64,000 nt of DNA from Marthasterias glacialis (GCA_911728455.2 OU452236.1:10097195-10161194); one strand, 5' to 3'. Counted from the stretch's first letter, positions 42,501 to 47,116 are shown. Notes: generated by a model not told the origin, from the sequence alone. Made by a program: numbers and translations.

Positions 42501-44630
42501 ACACGATACACAGTCATATCTCACGCGCACTCTACATGCCTTAGTCTGTGATTGGTTGGTTACGGCCAATATTGGCCAACCGCTCGCATGGTGGGATCCA
42601 TTAAGCCCCGCCTACCTTACCAACTTCCCCTTGCCACGATTGCTAGCGGTGGTTCGGTTGCGGCCACACACACGTATCGGATACATATGTCACACAGACA
42701 TGGTTTTCGAGAACGGTATGGATTTATTTTCTTGCATGGCATTTTGAGCAGTGCCCTGAGTCCAAAGAACAATGCAGACAGGAACACTGTTAAACCACGT
42801 TTACACGACTGTAATAACGGGACCATTGCTGTGGGATTCGCACCACCAGAAATGTAAACAAATTAAAACAAAACAAAAGTTAGTACTGTTGTGTGTGCTT
42901 TTGTGTCAGAACAATGGCGGCGGTTTATTTACTTTTCTAATGTGATTTTTAATGTGTCAGACTTTTGTCAGACTTTTAGTGGCGTTGTCAAGGCTGTTAT
43001 TGGTCAATACGTTAGTAGGCGGGGCTTAATGGATCGGTCTATTGGAAACCGATTGGAAATAGGAAGGAGGTTTAATGAAGCCACGTGCAGTCGTCATGGT
43101 GATTAGTTCATGGTTTGTCCATGTTTTAAGCTGCATCAATTTTCATGGTTTATAAACCATGTTTTGGGTGGATTCAATTTTCATGGTTTATAAACCATGT
43201 TTTGGGTGGATTCAATTTTCATGGTTTATAAACCATGTTTTGGGTGGATTCAATTTTCATGGTTTATAAACCATGATTTAAAAACAATGTTGTTATGATG
43301 ATTCTTATTTCATGTTTTGCAAACCATGATTTTGTGAAAACACACCTTTTCATGGTTTTATAAACCATGTTTTGTGGATTCAGTTTAAATGGTTTATAAA
43401 CCTTAATTTACAAACCATGTGTTATGATGATTCGTATGTTATGGTTTGTAAACAATGTTTTCATGTTTTTTTATTTGATTTTTTTATTCCTTTTTATTAA
43501 TCATGATTCGAAATCATCCTGTAAAACGTTCATGGTTTGTAAACCATATACATAGACAACGCGTTATAATCATTTTTATAAATCATACTATTCTTAGATG
43601 TTCATATCAACTCATGCTTTACAAAAAAAAGTGCACAAAAACATGTGAGCAGCCAAATCAAATTTTAAATACACTGTTTATGGTTTATATATAATTATTA
43701 TAAACCATAAATAAATTGTTAAAAACCATGGAAATGTGTCTACGAACTGTAGGTACAAGCGCTTTTGTTTTTAGCGGGTCCGTTCTGATGTAATGAATAT
43801 TCATGACTATTTTGACCTCTTTCATCGAGCTATGAAATGGATCACGGCCACGGACGGCTGCCGATACAAAACACATGTGCAATACATATATTCGTGTATT
43901 GTTTATGTTTAGTACAATCGACCCATTGTAAAAAGCAGTTTTTGACGTAGAAATTAGAAACTAAAGAACTATATCGTTTATATCGAAATAGTATTTTGAG
44001 CAATTTTTGTTTCGATCCCTCACAATCATTTGGTTTGTTCAAACAATTTTAGGGAACAAAATAGTATTTTAAGCTAAATATTATTTCGATCCATTACAAT
44101 TATTTCAGTCTTTTGAAACAAAGCTTTAAGGGAACGAAATAGTATTTCAAACTATTTTTTCTTCTTCTTGCGATTCATCAATATCATTCAGTTCATTAGA
44201 AAGAATATTTTAAAATATATATATAAATATTATTCCTTTCTCTAGAAATAATATTTCGATCCCTCTAATGCCACTTCACGGCCCTTGAACAGCTTCCTTC
44301 GTTATTTATTTACCAGAAATGTTTGCAGATTTCCCTTGAAATATTAGTTTTGAGAAATTAGTTTTGAGAAAAAACACGTGAGCGTGCAAAAAAAGTTCTG
44401 GCCAGATTGTACACCGTCAGACCTACGCGAGTTGTTTTACGAAAACGTGACCACCTAGTTGGCAGAAATTTGTTGGTGTGTCTTAGTCACAACTATGATC
44501 ATAAAAATAAATGTGCATTTCTTCGTTGCTAATTCCCCAAGATACATGAAAGTAATGTCTTACCTTCGAAGGCTGCCAGGTTTAGACCTATCATCAATAA
44601 CTGCACGTATAGTAACCGCGCTGTTGCCAT
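3381..44630 (-). CDS. Secreted WAP-like/CCP/fucolectin multidomain protein (18+ exons, incomplete)
   Basis: Gene-level model. Exons, from the 5' end: 44630-44564, 34792-34628, 33264-33076, 32288-32157, 31022-30825, 29322-29143, 28067-27894, 25783-25610, 25263-25090, 24430-24327, 23998-23908, 21792-21589, 21270-21088, 13172-12993, 10717-10577, 8189-8097, 5900-5667 and 3575-3381. They total 2878 coding bases (959 codons plus one base) with phases that match throughout. The predicted protein is a signal peptide, WAP-like, CCP, WAP-like, nine CCPs, one fucolectin domain and a final CCP. CCP chains bind complement proteins or ligands; fucolectins bind fucosylated glycans; WAP modules are often antimicrobial or protease-inhibiting. 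A soluble or surface recognition/regulatory protein is the inference. No stop or membrane segment is seen, so the 3' part lies left of the window. Minisatellites and transposons fill the introns without breaking any exon. No gene name is assigned. Confidence 0.75.
3576..3974. other. Intron sequence, nothing recognised
   Basis: Between the CCP exon and the heptanucleotide array. Short chance open frames only. Confidence 0.5.
3975..5190. repeat. Heptanucleotide low-complexity array (CAACAAA/CAGCAAA type)
   Basis: About 1.2 kb built from 7-base units such as AACAAAC, with variants AGCAAAC, AGCACAC and AAGCAAC in local runs of one type. The right end changes into CAG/TAG triplets (about 5125-5190). 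Read on the minus strand it gives open frames of up to about 400 codons of Cys, Leu, Val, Phe and Ala. These follow from base composition and 7-mer periodicity in all frames and are not a protein. Confidence 0.95.
5191..5666. other. Intron sequence, nothing recognised
   Basis: No exon, repeat or element recognised between the low-complexity array and the last fucolectin exon. Confidence 0.5.
5667..5900 (-). CDS. Exon 18: fucolectin domain, part 3
   Basis: A 78-codon phase 1-1 exon with acceptor CTCACAG and donor GTAAGG. It continues with an EKR block (completing RxDxxxxR), ASIHVGLTDG, a Cys, YGQYITIRLP and the C-terminal LCEVEVLG signature. The three exons make 156 residues, the usual length for one fucolectin domain. 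Confidence 0.88.
5983..6420 (+). repeat. Two adjacent tRNA-derived SINE-like copies
   Basis: Both copies share the lead TTGACAAACTAGGGAGA (5983 and 6274). A tRNA-like promoter follows: an A-box-like AGCTCAGTTGGTAGAG near 6018 and ACTTAGTTGGTCGAGC near 6310, then a B-box-like GGTTCAAAATCC near 6061 and GGTTCATATCC near 6353. After the B box both continue with a short tail containing TTGTTCACC. They cannot fold as intact tRNAs, so a SINE is the better reading. Confidence 0.6.
6421..8096. other. Intron sequence, unassigned
   Basis: AT-rich intron between the second and third fucolectin exons. There are vague internal repeats (AAATCTCAAGAGAAATTTCG near 6580; CTTAAGACTGAGTCTTAA near 7680). No element could be assigned and the open frames look like chance. 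Confidence 0.4.
8097..8189 (-). CDS. Exon 17: fucolectin domain, part 2
   Basis: A 31-codon phase 1-1 exon with acceptor AATACAG and donor GTAAGA. WQVDLQDVYMIESVDIY followed by KRQDCC is the F-type lectin core. The RxD and adjacent-cysteine features of the sugar site are present. Confidence 0.87.
8500..8760 (+). pseudogene. CR1-like LINE reverse transcriptase fragment
   Basis: The plus frame reads a degenerate leader, INDAASDVSVS, then WKYVDDLTLAEN around 8566-8605. This is the YVDD catalytic box and neighbouring residues of CR1/jockey-type LINEs. The frame stops soon after. Probably the same copy as the C-terminal fragment from 9610, now separated by a SINE piece and a TTAA-flanked element. 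Confidence 0.65.
8812..8868 (-). repeat. SINE fragment, antisense
   Basis: On the minus strand this reads a B-box-like GGTCGCAGGTTTAAATTCC followed by the tail with TTGTTCACCCC seen in the copies at 5983-6420. It is cut at the TTAA where the next element begins. Confidence 0.5.
8869..9600 (+). mobile_element. TTAA/CCCTATCAGG inverted-repeat element, right end degraded
   Basis: Starts at TTAA (8869) followed by CCCTATCAGGCCCGGG and is colinear with the complete copy at 37043-37999. Shared blocks include the GATTTTGATGAAACTTGCCA stretch near 8963 and the GTTTTGAAACTTG stretch near 9107. No matching right terminal repeat was found; the boundary with the LINE fragment at about 9600 is approximate. 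Non-autonomous: no transposase reading frame. Confidence 0.65.
9610..10400 (+). pseudogene. CR1-like LINE C-terminal fragment and 3' tail
   Basis: The frame reads VRPLLEYRDVV, then a KRELSKLCL-like shifted block and DKSYFSDKDAIMECGIKTL followed by SDQRQTHCLKFAQS. This is the conserved C-terminal thumb region of CR1/jockey LINEs. The downstream AT-rich sequence ends in GGCCTGTGGGCCACGGATTG and an AATAA-rich tail near 10395, typical of LINE 3' ends. Confidence 0.65.
10185..10315. repeat. TTTA-type simple repeat
   Basis: Dense TTTA/TTTTA repetition, about 130 bases, inside the 3' part of the LINE fragment. Confidence 0.9.
10577..10717 (-). CDS. Exon 16: fucolectin domain, part 1
   Basis: A 47-codon phase 1-1 exon with acceptor CGTACAG and donor GTGAGT. 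NIAYGKPAVQSG and AVDGDRSSDF are the characteristic first strands of an F-type lectin. The GSCT block is followed by Asp where family members usually carry the fucose-contacting His, so binding may be altered. Confidence 0.85.
10745..11885. repeat. 26-bp minisatellite split by a TTAA insertion
   Basis: Units of about 26 bases containing TTGGGATTAATGAGTATCAC are present at 10762-10813 and again from 11656 to about 11875 (roughly eight copies there, with variants GGATTGATGAG, GAGTTTCACC and CGCAC). The two blocks were one array, now separated by the element at 10818-11655. Confidence 0.85.
10818..11655. mobile_element. 838-bp TTAA-flanked insertion element
   Basis: Bounded by TTAA at 10814-10817 and 11656-11659, with CCC...GGG ends (CCCTTTAG at the left, CTAACGGG at the right). 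The insertion interrupts the minisatellite at the GGATTAATG step, where the unit itself carries TTAA. Target choice and end sequence are those of piggyBac-type elements. There is no transposase frame, so it is non-autonomous. Confidence 0.7.
11886..12992. other. Intron sequence, unassigned
   Basis: The region 12280-12720 has overlapping open frames of about 65-100 codons on both strands with no recognisable domain. No splice-compatible CCP or lectin sequence seen. Probably decayed repeat. Confidence 0.4.
12993..13172 (-). CDS. Exon 15: CCP/sushi domain
   Basis: A 60-codon phase 1-1 exon with acceptor TATTGTAG. Blocks DPCAEFRILNGTI, FTCNTGLKP, a third Cys and GHWVPNDLKC. The donor is read as GTTTGT after IPN: weaker than the other donors but in the right phase. 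It lies beyond the minisatellite intron. Confidence 0.82.
13173..13601. other. Intron sequence, nothing recognised
   Basis: Between the CCP exon at 12993-13172 and the minisatellite. Chance open frames only. Confidence 0.45.
13602..21112. repeat. 59-bp minisatellite, about 127 copies, carrying an exon end and splice donor
   Basis: About 7.5 kb of near-identical 59-base units. On the plus strand a unit runs GAGTTCATAACAAGAGATTG, AATGAATGAAGCTTACTTTG, TTGACAGTTAGGGAGAGGT. Variants include GAGTTTG for GAGATTG, GGGCGAGG for GGGAGAGG, GGCAAG for GGTGAG, AAGTTTAC for AAGCTTAC and GATAGT for GACAGT. The rare AAGTTTAC variant recurs at 15301, 16481, 17071, 17661, 18487 and 19844, spacings that are exact multiples of 59 and often of 590, so blocks of units were amplified. 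On the minus strand each unit encodes the tail of the exon at 21088-21270 and the GTAAGC donor. Unit ends at the left edge (13600-13680) and near 20800-21080 are degenerate. Assembly collapse or expansion is possible in such an array. Confidence 0.97.
21088..21270 (-). CDS. Exon 14: CCP/sushi domain whose 3' end seeded the minisatellite
   Basis: A 61-codon phase 1-1 exon with acceptor GATACAG and donor GTAAGC. Blocks EPCAEESL, FECSEGYSL, a third Cys and KWTSPLPSC. The last roughly 25 exon bases plus the donor are the same sequence as the 59-bp unit repeated immediately downstream in the intron, so the exon end is effectively the first copy of the array. Confidence 0.88.
21589..21792 (-). CDS. 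Exon 13: CCP/sushi domain
   Basis: A 68-codon phase 1-1 exon with acceptor GGATAG and donor GTAAGT. Blocks DPCSRLDDLANGEI, YSCLYGFEHQG, a third Cys and STWSSETPPVC. Slightly long for a CCP between the first two cysteines. Confidence 0.87.
22013..22110. repeat. Short repeats at the left flank of the Crypton relic
   Basis: CATGCG-AGTAGACTATC is present at about 22015 and 22065, with the near-palindrome CCTATTGGCAACAGTTGCCATAGG between them. Possibly a remnant terminus or target structure. Confidence 0.4.
22182..22950 (+). pseudogene. Crypton-type tyrosine recombinase relic
   Basis: Conceptual frames give NDDELVDIVEN, then LEILKAYCTAK, KKSMYVLRFGLQRHF, LKNEGKGAVQHK, and after a gap CPVLSFEKYVSAIKPNCDVF, a WQRPKKWF block, VWYDNKPLGKNKL and YTSHCV. 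These blocks, in this order, are the DUF3504/Crypton tyrosine recombinase core; the last is the HxxR active-site region, ending in a stop where the Arg is expected. The middle, including the first catalytic Arg, is missing, and there are several stops and frameshifts. It sits in an intron of the minus-strand gene in opposite orientation. Dead copy. Confidence 0.75.
23160..23335. repeat. Imperfect hairpin (foldback) repeat
   Basis: Left arm contains ATAGTTGATTTTAGCTC and GTATTGGAAGTTGACAAAC. The right arm carries their reverse complements (GTTTGTTAACTTCCAATAC, GAGCTAAAATCGACTAT) and also matches AACATGGTTTA/TAAACCATG outside. Arms of about 70 bases with a short loop. Confidence 0.75.
23640..23870. 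repeat. Dispersed repeat copy (AGGTCCCCGATTG family)
   Basis: Shares with 48800-48960 the blocks GTTGCCAAAAAGTTACAAA, AGTACAAACAAA, GAGGTCCCCGATTG and a TACACACTT(T)GTGTGG-like end followed by a G run. Same family, same orientation. Type unknown. Confidence 0.5.
23908..23998 (-). CDS. Exon 12: second half of a split CCP
   Basis: Enters in phase 0 (acceptor TCTCCAG) with IDCDPWHSL and contains the remaining three cysteines and the Trp (GQWSFHAKC). It exits in phase 1 at GTATGT. Together with exon 11 it is 195 bases, the usual CCP size. Confidence 0.8.
24327..24430 (-). CDS. Exon 11: first half of a split CCP
   Basis: Enters in phase 1 (acceptor TTTTCAG) and leaves in phase 0 (donor GTAAGT after VIH). 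It contains the first CCP Cys (DCIVLNAPQNG) and the HGTV strand only. The second half is exon 12. Confidence 0.8.
24431..25089. other. Intron with a short tandem duplication
   Basis: A 39-40 base block beginning TGACATATCAATACAATTGG is duplicated in tandem at 24676-24755. Nothing else recognised. Confidence 0.6.
25090..25263 (-). CDS. Exon 10: CCP/sushi domain
   Basis: A 58-codon phase 1-1 exon with acceptor TTACTAG and donor GTGAAG. Blocks RCPEPETPENG, FICNNGYSLVG, a third Cys and TWSNPAPQC give a complete CCP. Confidence 0.9.
25610..25783 (-). CDS. Exon 9: CCP/sushi domain
   Basis: A 58-codon phase 1-1 exon with acceptor TTTAG and donor GTAGGT. Blocks IQCPPL, DHGTVQG, FACKDGYRLEG, a third Cys and TWSGDEVTC make a textbook CCP. 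The number 9 keeps a slot for the relic at 27560-27732. Confidence 0.9.
25784..27559. other. Long intron with two decayed repeats
   Basis: Inverted repeat at 26036-26225: CGAGCAGCTC with CATGGTGGTTT on the left, AAACCACCATG with GAGCTGCTTGG on the right. An imperfect tandem duplication of about 115 bases lies at 26886-27065, each copy holding CATTT-CC-TGGGGCTAT and TGTACAAGC-TG-AATAA. No coding exon recognised. Confidence 0.5.
27560..27732 (-). pseudogene. Possible decayed HYR-like exon
   Basis: After a good acceptor (CTATTTAG) an open stretch reads ILPEGEIQKSTTMPTGQVVW and then DAEEL. This resembles the start of a hyalin repeat (CPxxI...T.VxWxxP) but lacks the first Cys. A GNTFIIG-like block follows in a different frame. 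No phase-1 donor closes the exon. It is best read as a relic that is skipped, since exon 7 to exon 9 is phase-compatible without it. The family call is tentative. Confidence 0.3.
27894..28067 (-). CDS. Exon 7: CCP/sushi domain
   Basis: A 58-codon phase 1-1 exon with a GATTAG acceptor and GTAAGT donor. Blocks SCGDPGYPRNG, YHCNEGYEMRG, a third Cys and RRWSSIMPSC complete the CCP pattern. Confidence 0.87.
28508..28905 (-). mobile_element. MITE with ATCCATT-AGCCCCGCCTAC end, truncated copy
   Basis: The reverse complement is colinear over about 400 bases with 42594-43035. It shares AGTGGCATTTTC-type ends, the GGCGGCGGTTTG region, CAGGAACACTGTTAAACCAC, ATTTTGAGCAGTGC-like and GGTGGTTCGAT blocks. 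The terminal repeat is present at 28508-28527 but missing at the other end. Confidence 0.65.
29143..29322 (-). CDS. Exon 6: CCP/sushi domain
   Basis: A 60-codon phase 1-1 exon with acceptor TTTTAG and donor GTTAGT. Blocks ICNPPP, YTCSPGYHDYG, a third Cys and LSWTPVVMKC give a full CCP. Confidence 0.85.
29323..30824. other. Intron sequence, unassigned
   Basis: No exon or element recognised. GC-rich patches near 29510-29720 and 30480-30630 (GACCGGGGCGCGCACCAGC) may be decayed repeats. Confidence 0.4.
30825..31022 (-). CDS. Exon 5: CCP/sushi domain
   Basis: A 66-codon phase 1-1 exon with a TTTAG acceptor and GTATGT donor. It has the four CCP cysteines with IGCDDGYEM and GQWSAQPARC as the core blocks. 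Confidence 0.85.
31440..31690 (+). pseudogene. LINE 3'-end fragment
   Basis: From about 31562 the frame reads AAALWNSLPSVVRLPPSLPS and continues FKKNLKHF. This is the conserved extreme C-terminus of jockey/CR1-type LINE polyproteins. Only this tail is present. Confidence 0.6.
32157..32288 (-). CDS. Exon 4: second WAP-like eight-cysteine module
   Basis: A 44-codon phase 1-1 exon with acceptor AAAACAG and donor GTAAGT. It has eight cysteines with the terminal block CVCRDACGMSC, the same CxC deviation as exon 2. It is flanked by CCP exons, so WAP-like and CCP modules alternate at the N-terminus. The shared deviation suggests one ancestral module that was duplicated. Confidence 0.6.
33076..33264 (-). 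CDS. Exon 3: CCP/sushi domain
   Basis: A 63-codon phase 1-1 exon with a CTGCAG acceptor and GTAATG donor. It has a complete CCP pattern: Cys near the start, an HGSVVY turn, YKCSPGYGL, a third Cys, the conserved Trp (GEWNV) and a final Cys. Confidence 0.85.
33440..34190 (+). pseudogene. LINE reverse transcriptase C-terminal fragment
   Basis: The frame at 33525 reads YCAQVWINSTHTSLVDVQLN and continues TKRTITG, followed by WLPVLSNIAPPDI. In a second frame from 33900, DLPCSQWCLLNRFRTRCG is seen, then a CxCG-like and HIV-DCP-like region in broken frame. This is the usual C-terminal order of a common metazoan LINE family. Several frameshifts and stops; inactive. It lies between the CCP exon at 33076-33264 and the WAP-like exon at 34628-34792. 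Confidence 0.7.
34628..34792 (-). CDS. Exon 2: WAP-like eight-cysteine module
   Basis: A phase 1-1 exon of 55 codons with acceptor TTTTGCAG and donor GTAAGA. Eight cysteines occur in the order C, C, C, C, CxC, C, C, ending in the block CVCDGACGYRC. This matches the whey-acidic-protein four-disulfide order, except that the usual adjacent CC pair is CVC. It lies directly after the signal peptide, so it would form the mature N-terminus. Confidence 0.6.
34958..35075. repeat. Left partner of a distant inverted repeat
   Basis: TTTGCTTCTGGAAAT, ACTCTACATAGAA and CTACAAAAT blocks recur in the same order in the reverse complement of 38145-38250, so the 3.2 kb between them is framed by inverted arms of about 105 bases. 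Confidence 0.6.
35618..36203. mobile_element. MITE with AGACCGATTGCGCGAC terminal inverted repeats
   Basis: AGACCGATTGCGCGAC at 35618-35633 is matched exactly by GTCGCGCAATCGGTCT at the right end, with GGTCACGTG inside both ends. About 586 bases and no transposase frame. A diverged inverted copy of the interior (TCTGGAATAT, CACAGATTT-GAG, AAAGCCTCG-TCGAATAAAC) lies at 62915-63310. Confidence 0.75.
36204..36735. other. Intron sequence with a CGACGGCACGACGCGAC patch
   Basis: At 36310-36335 there is a short GGCGACGGCACGACGCGACG motif of the family seen in the palindrome at 39678-40420. The rest is unassigned AT-rich sequence. Confidence 0.5.
36736..39614. mobile_element. 2.9-kb inverted-repeat element rich in GCGGCCGC, with a nested TTAA element
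   Basis: The left end (36736-36850) and the reverse complement of 39490-39614 share CACTTGA-TAGTGCATGTA, TTTCACCTTATGTGATGTAT, TTCACAGCACCGCCACTTAT and then repeated GCGGCCGC-AACTTA modules. A further GCGGCCGC module lies at 38315. An imperfect tandem duplication (CTCTAGAAGAT...CTGGAAAAGTTACA...GCCCTAGGGTACT) fills 39045-39365. No transposase frame seen. The element contains the complete TTAA element at 37043-37999. Confidence 0.7.
37043..37999 (+). mobile_element. Complete TTAA/CCCTATCAGGACCGGG element (piggyBac-like, non-autonomous)
   Basis: TTAA then CCCTATCAGGACCGGG at the left, CCCGGTCCTGATAGGG then TTAA at the right: a 16-base perfect terminal inverted repeat flanked by TTAA. The core is 949 bases. 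The interior has ATGGCCGCC motifs and no transposase frame. Relatives at 8869, 51277 and 55916. Confidence 0.85.
39665..40440. repeat. Giant palindrome with GCGACGGCAC-type tandem motifs
   Basis: The outer left sequence GGAATTCTATCTCTGCCATT at 39678 is mirrored by AATGGCAGAGATAGAATTCC at 40395-40414. Inside are mirrored CGCCGTTGACGG-like blocks and tandem GCATTGTCGCGTCGTGCC-type units. The centre is near 40085-40100 (AATAATATATAATTATT). Arms of about 370 bases. The open frames in it are repeat translations. Confidence 0.9.
40441..41650. other. Intron with scattered CGACGGCAC motifs
   Basis: Near 40665-40825 there are further GGCGACGGC/GGCACGACGCGACGG motifs related to the palindrome. 40870-41650 holds no recognised gene or element. 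Confidence 0.5.
41651..42113. mobile_element. Foldback element with TTGCATATGCAA/GTCCGSCGGAC palindromes, copy 1
   Basis: Ends AGTGTCACATGCAATTGTGT and the inverted ATTGCATGCGACACC. Inside are repeated modules alternating GTCCG-CGGACAC and ATTGCATATGCAAAA, each palindromic, about 30 bases per module. The middle shares GACAAGCAAAATTTCCACGG, CGCCGAATATTTGA and GCTTCGAGGACCGTTTTGCA with copy 2 at 46355-46883. Confidence 0.75.
42114..42593. other. Intron sequence, unassigned
   Basis: Contains a short inverted pair (TTTTTTCTGCAGTCCGAAATTG near 42130 and GGCAATTCTAGACTGCAGAAAA near 42226) and a TTTG run near 42420. No gene recognised. Confidence 0.4.
42594..43035 (+). mobile_element. MITE with GGATCCATTAAGCCCCGCCTAC terminal inverted repeats
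   Basis: The first 21 bases at 42594-42615 are repeated inverted at 43015-43035. About 440 bases and no coding capacity. The copy at 28508-28905 is in the opposite orientation. Confidence 0.8.
43110..43745. repeat. Palindromic minisatellite built on CATGGTTTATAAACCATG
   Basis: Three to four near-identical 38-base units at 43141-43275 each hold the perfect 18-base palindrome CATGGTTTATAAACCATG with spacer TTTTGGGTGGATTCAATTTT. Degenerate copies continue to about 43730 (TTATAAACCATG, GGTTTGTAAACCAT). Confidence 0.9.
43984..44160. repeat. Two to three diverged units of a GAAATAGTATTT repeat
   Basis: GAAATAGTATTTTGAGC, AAAATAGTATTTTAAGC and GAAATAGTATTTCAAAC occur at roughly 70-base steps, each preceded or followed by TTTCGATCC-type sequence. 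Confidence 0.6.
44564..44630 (-). CDS. Exon 1: signal peptide (minus-strand gene)
   Basis: The ATG at 44630 has a good start context (G at -3, G at +4). It opens a 22-codon hydrophobic stretch beginning MATARLLYVQLLMIGLNLAA and ends in phase 1 at a GTAAGA donor. Joined to exon 2 the junction codon is Ala, giving a plausible signal-peptidase site. This is the only hydrophobic, phase-1 start exon seen upstream of the WAP/CCP exons on this strand. The 5' UTR is unmapped. Confidence 0.65.
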
Positions 44631-45982
44631 TGCATGACCTTTCCTTCAGCACACTTACTGGTATATGCAACCTCGTCGCAAAGTTTCGTTTTTACATGAA
44701 ACAATCCCGGAACCAGGTAATATCAATAGGGTAACAGGCTATGTACAAGGCACAGTCGGTTAGACTGAACTAAAATGTTTACTGTTCAGCCACCAGTACC
44801 GTGTACCTATAAATTATAACTTAGATCGACGCCCGTATCAAGTGACATAATATAAAACAGAAGTTCTATCGTATCACTTCAAAATATTACAGAATGTTCA
44901 TATTCAATAAAACAAAAGCTTATCTTCAAAGATCCTGGACAAGAAACATTACAAGTGGAGAATAGGCTTTTCATGGAGTTGATTTCGTTGATTTAAGTGC
45001 ATGGATGATGGAGTGGGACAACCTTTGAACGTAATGTGACCCCGTGTTAGGGAGCGTGAAAACATTGCAAGCGTATTTATTATACGCCTATCCTTAAGGA
45101 CTCATTTTTCTGTGGGCATGTTCTTCCGTGCTTTCTCTTGGACAGAACAATGTTAAATCTGAAGGACAACTTAACAACGTCTTTTTTAGGCAATTAGAAT
45201 CTTTTGAAGTTGATAGAAATGTTTTGTAGCTTTTTGAACTTCATTCATAGAAAGTGCATAACCTGTGGCAAAAAGGCAGGATTCCGGAAATTAATGTTGA
45301 CATAATATTATAGTGCATTTCCGCGTGATAATAATTGTTGCGAAAACCAGTCTTTTTTTAAAATAAACAATACCAATCTCTACGTAAGTTTTATACACTA
45401 ATGACGTTCGTGCAGAATGAATGATCTAAATGAATATGAAATCATTATAGGCCAACCCAATTTTTGGGATGAACATAAATTAATTGAATTGAATTGCTTC
45501 ATTCTGTCCAATTCAACATAGGTATAATAATCTCTTCTAGACAAGTGCGTCATCTCTTTGAAGCCACACGTTTACTTAGAAACTGATATTGTGTTCCACT
45601 AAAGTTGTGATAAATACACTGTTTAATATTGTGTGGTTTTCAGGGCGTCAGTGTGCTTGTGTTGATTGGGGGTAGTAGTCGGGATGGGGGATTGCAAGAG
45701 GGCCCCGTCCACCATTTTGGCTCCAACCGCAATATTAGCCGTATCCTCTTACAAGAAACCGCTACAAGCCGATTTAGGCTACTTACAAACTGTATAGATA
45801 GCTATCTTACAAAATAATGCGGGATTGATGTAATTAACCTTGTGCAACGAGGCGTAAAGAGGCCTAATAAGGCATATGGCTAAAAGTGTTATTATAATAT
45901 AAGCCCGATCTTGAAGTGTCTAGTTCTTCTTAAAGATCACTGCACTCAAACATTTGTAAACGATGTGAATCGTGGAACTCCT
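44631..45982. other. Upstream region of the minus-strand gene
   Basis: Expected to hold the 5' UTR and promoter of the gene starting at 44630. No TATA box or other promoter element could be assigned with confidence. The AATTGAATTGAATTGC tail near 45480 may be a LINE end. Confidence 0.35.
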
Positions 45983-45984
45983 GA

Positions 45985-46167
45985 TGCAGCGGCGTAGCCA
46001 GGATTTGTTAACACTAGGTGGGCAGGGGGGGGAGGGGCACAGATACCATGTTTCTTAATGAAATACATGTATCTACATTTTTTTATGGGGGCACCTGGGG
46101 CACTGGAAATTCGCGGGGCACGTGCCCCCCCCCCCCCCGACCCCACCCCCTTTGGCTACGCCGCTGT
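45985..46167. mobile_element. Short foldback MITE with GCGGCGTAGCCA ends
   Basis: GCAGCGGCGTAGCCAGGAT at the left and TGGCTACGCCGCTGTC at the right, with G-rich then C-rich arms (GGGGGGGGAGGGGCAC and GTGCCCCCCCCCCCCC). About 180 bases. Confidence 0.75.
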
Positions 46168-46354
46168 CCTGTTGCTCTCCTTCTTTTCTTCCCGGGTTGG
46201 ACAAATCGTTTTCCAGCAAATCTCCAATGAGGACTATGTGAAGGCCATTTTTTTCAATTGGTATACAAACCAAGTATAGCCACAATAATATTAAAGAGCA
46301 ACCCGTACGCATGCCTGCACGCTGGCGGTCACCATACTCCGTTTGACGAAGACC

Positions 46355-46883
46355 AGTGTCAGATGCAATTGTGTCCGCCATGCAATACTGTCCGCTCCGG
46401 ACACTTTTGCATATGCAATCGTGTCCGGGGCTATGCAAAACCGTCCGACGTACATGTACATTGTGCGTAGCGAGCGTGCATGCACTGAACGTACGTATGC
46501 ACATGTGCGGCATGAATATTCATGTATTATGATTGCAGCTTACTGCAACGGTTTCAGCTCTTTAGTTTTTCTTCTGTTTTAAATCTTTTGACATATTTAT
46601 AAACATAACCCGGGGGTGTCATGGACAAGCAAAATTTCCACGGGCCCGCCGTGCCTGGGGCTTGTTTTCGCCGAATATTTGAACATAGGCTTCGAGGACC
46701 GTTTTGCACGGTGGCGGACACGATTGCATATGCAAATGTGTCTGGGCGGACACAATTGCATTATGCAGCAGCGTCCGGGCGGACACAATTGCATATGCAA
46801 AATCGTCCGGCGGACGGTATTGCATATGCAATAATGTCCGCCGGATAGTATCGCATAGAGGACATAATTGCATGCGACACCGG
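46355..46883. mobile_element. Foldback element with TTGCATATGCAA palindromes, copy 2
   Basis: Direct-orientation relative of 41651-42113, with the same ends (AGTGTCAGATGCAATTGTGT and ATTGCATGCGACACCGGC) and the same internal modules. An extra CCTGGGGCTTG stretch near 46655 and a longer left part make it larger. Confidence 0.75.
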
Positions 46884-47116
46884 CATCCTTTGTGATTTGA
46901 CCGCAAGCGGGCACGTTTGCAGTATCTGTCTGTGGGTTCATCTTTCCATGCAAAGCCACAGGTTTGCGACAATCACAACAGCCCTTTTACATATTTATAC
47001 AGTGCTTAATACTACGTTTCCAAGCGCCATATAGTCCTCATATATGGCGATGTTGTTCTCGCAGACTAATGCACGGACAACAGCACCAACAACAGCACCA
47101 ACCACACATTAATATA

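Noticed and set aside
44459..44734. Plus-strand 91-codon frame
   Set aside because: Shadow of the minus-strand signal-peptide exon, which has the better start context, hydrophobic core and phase-1 donor.
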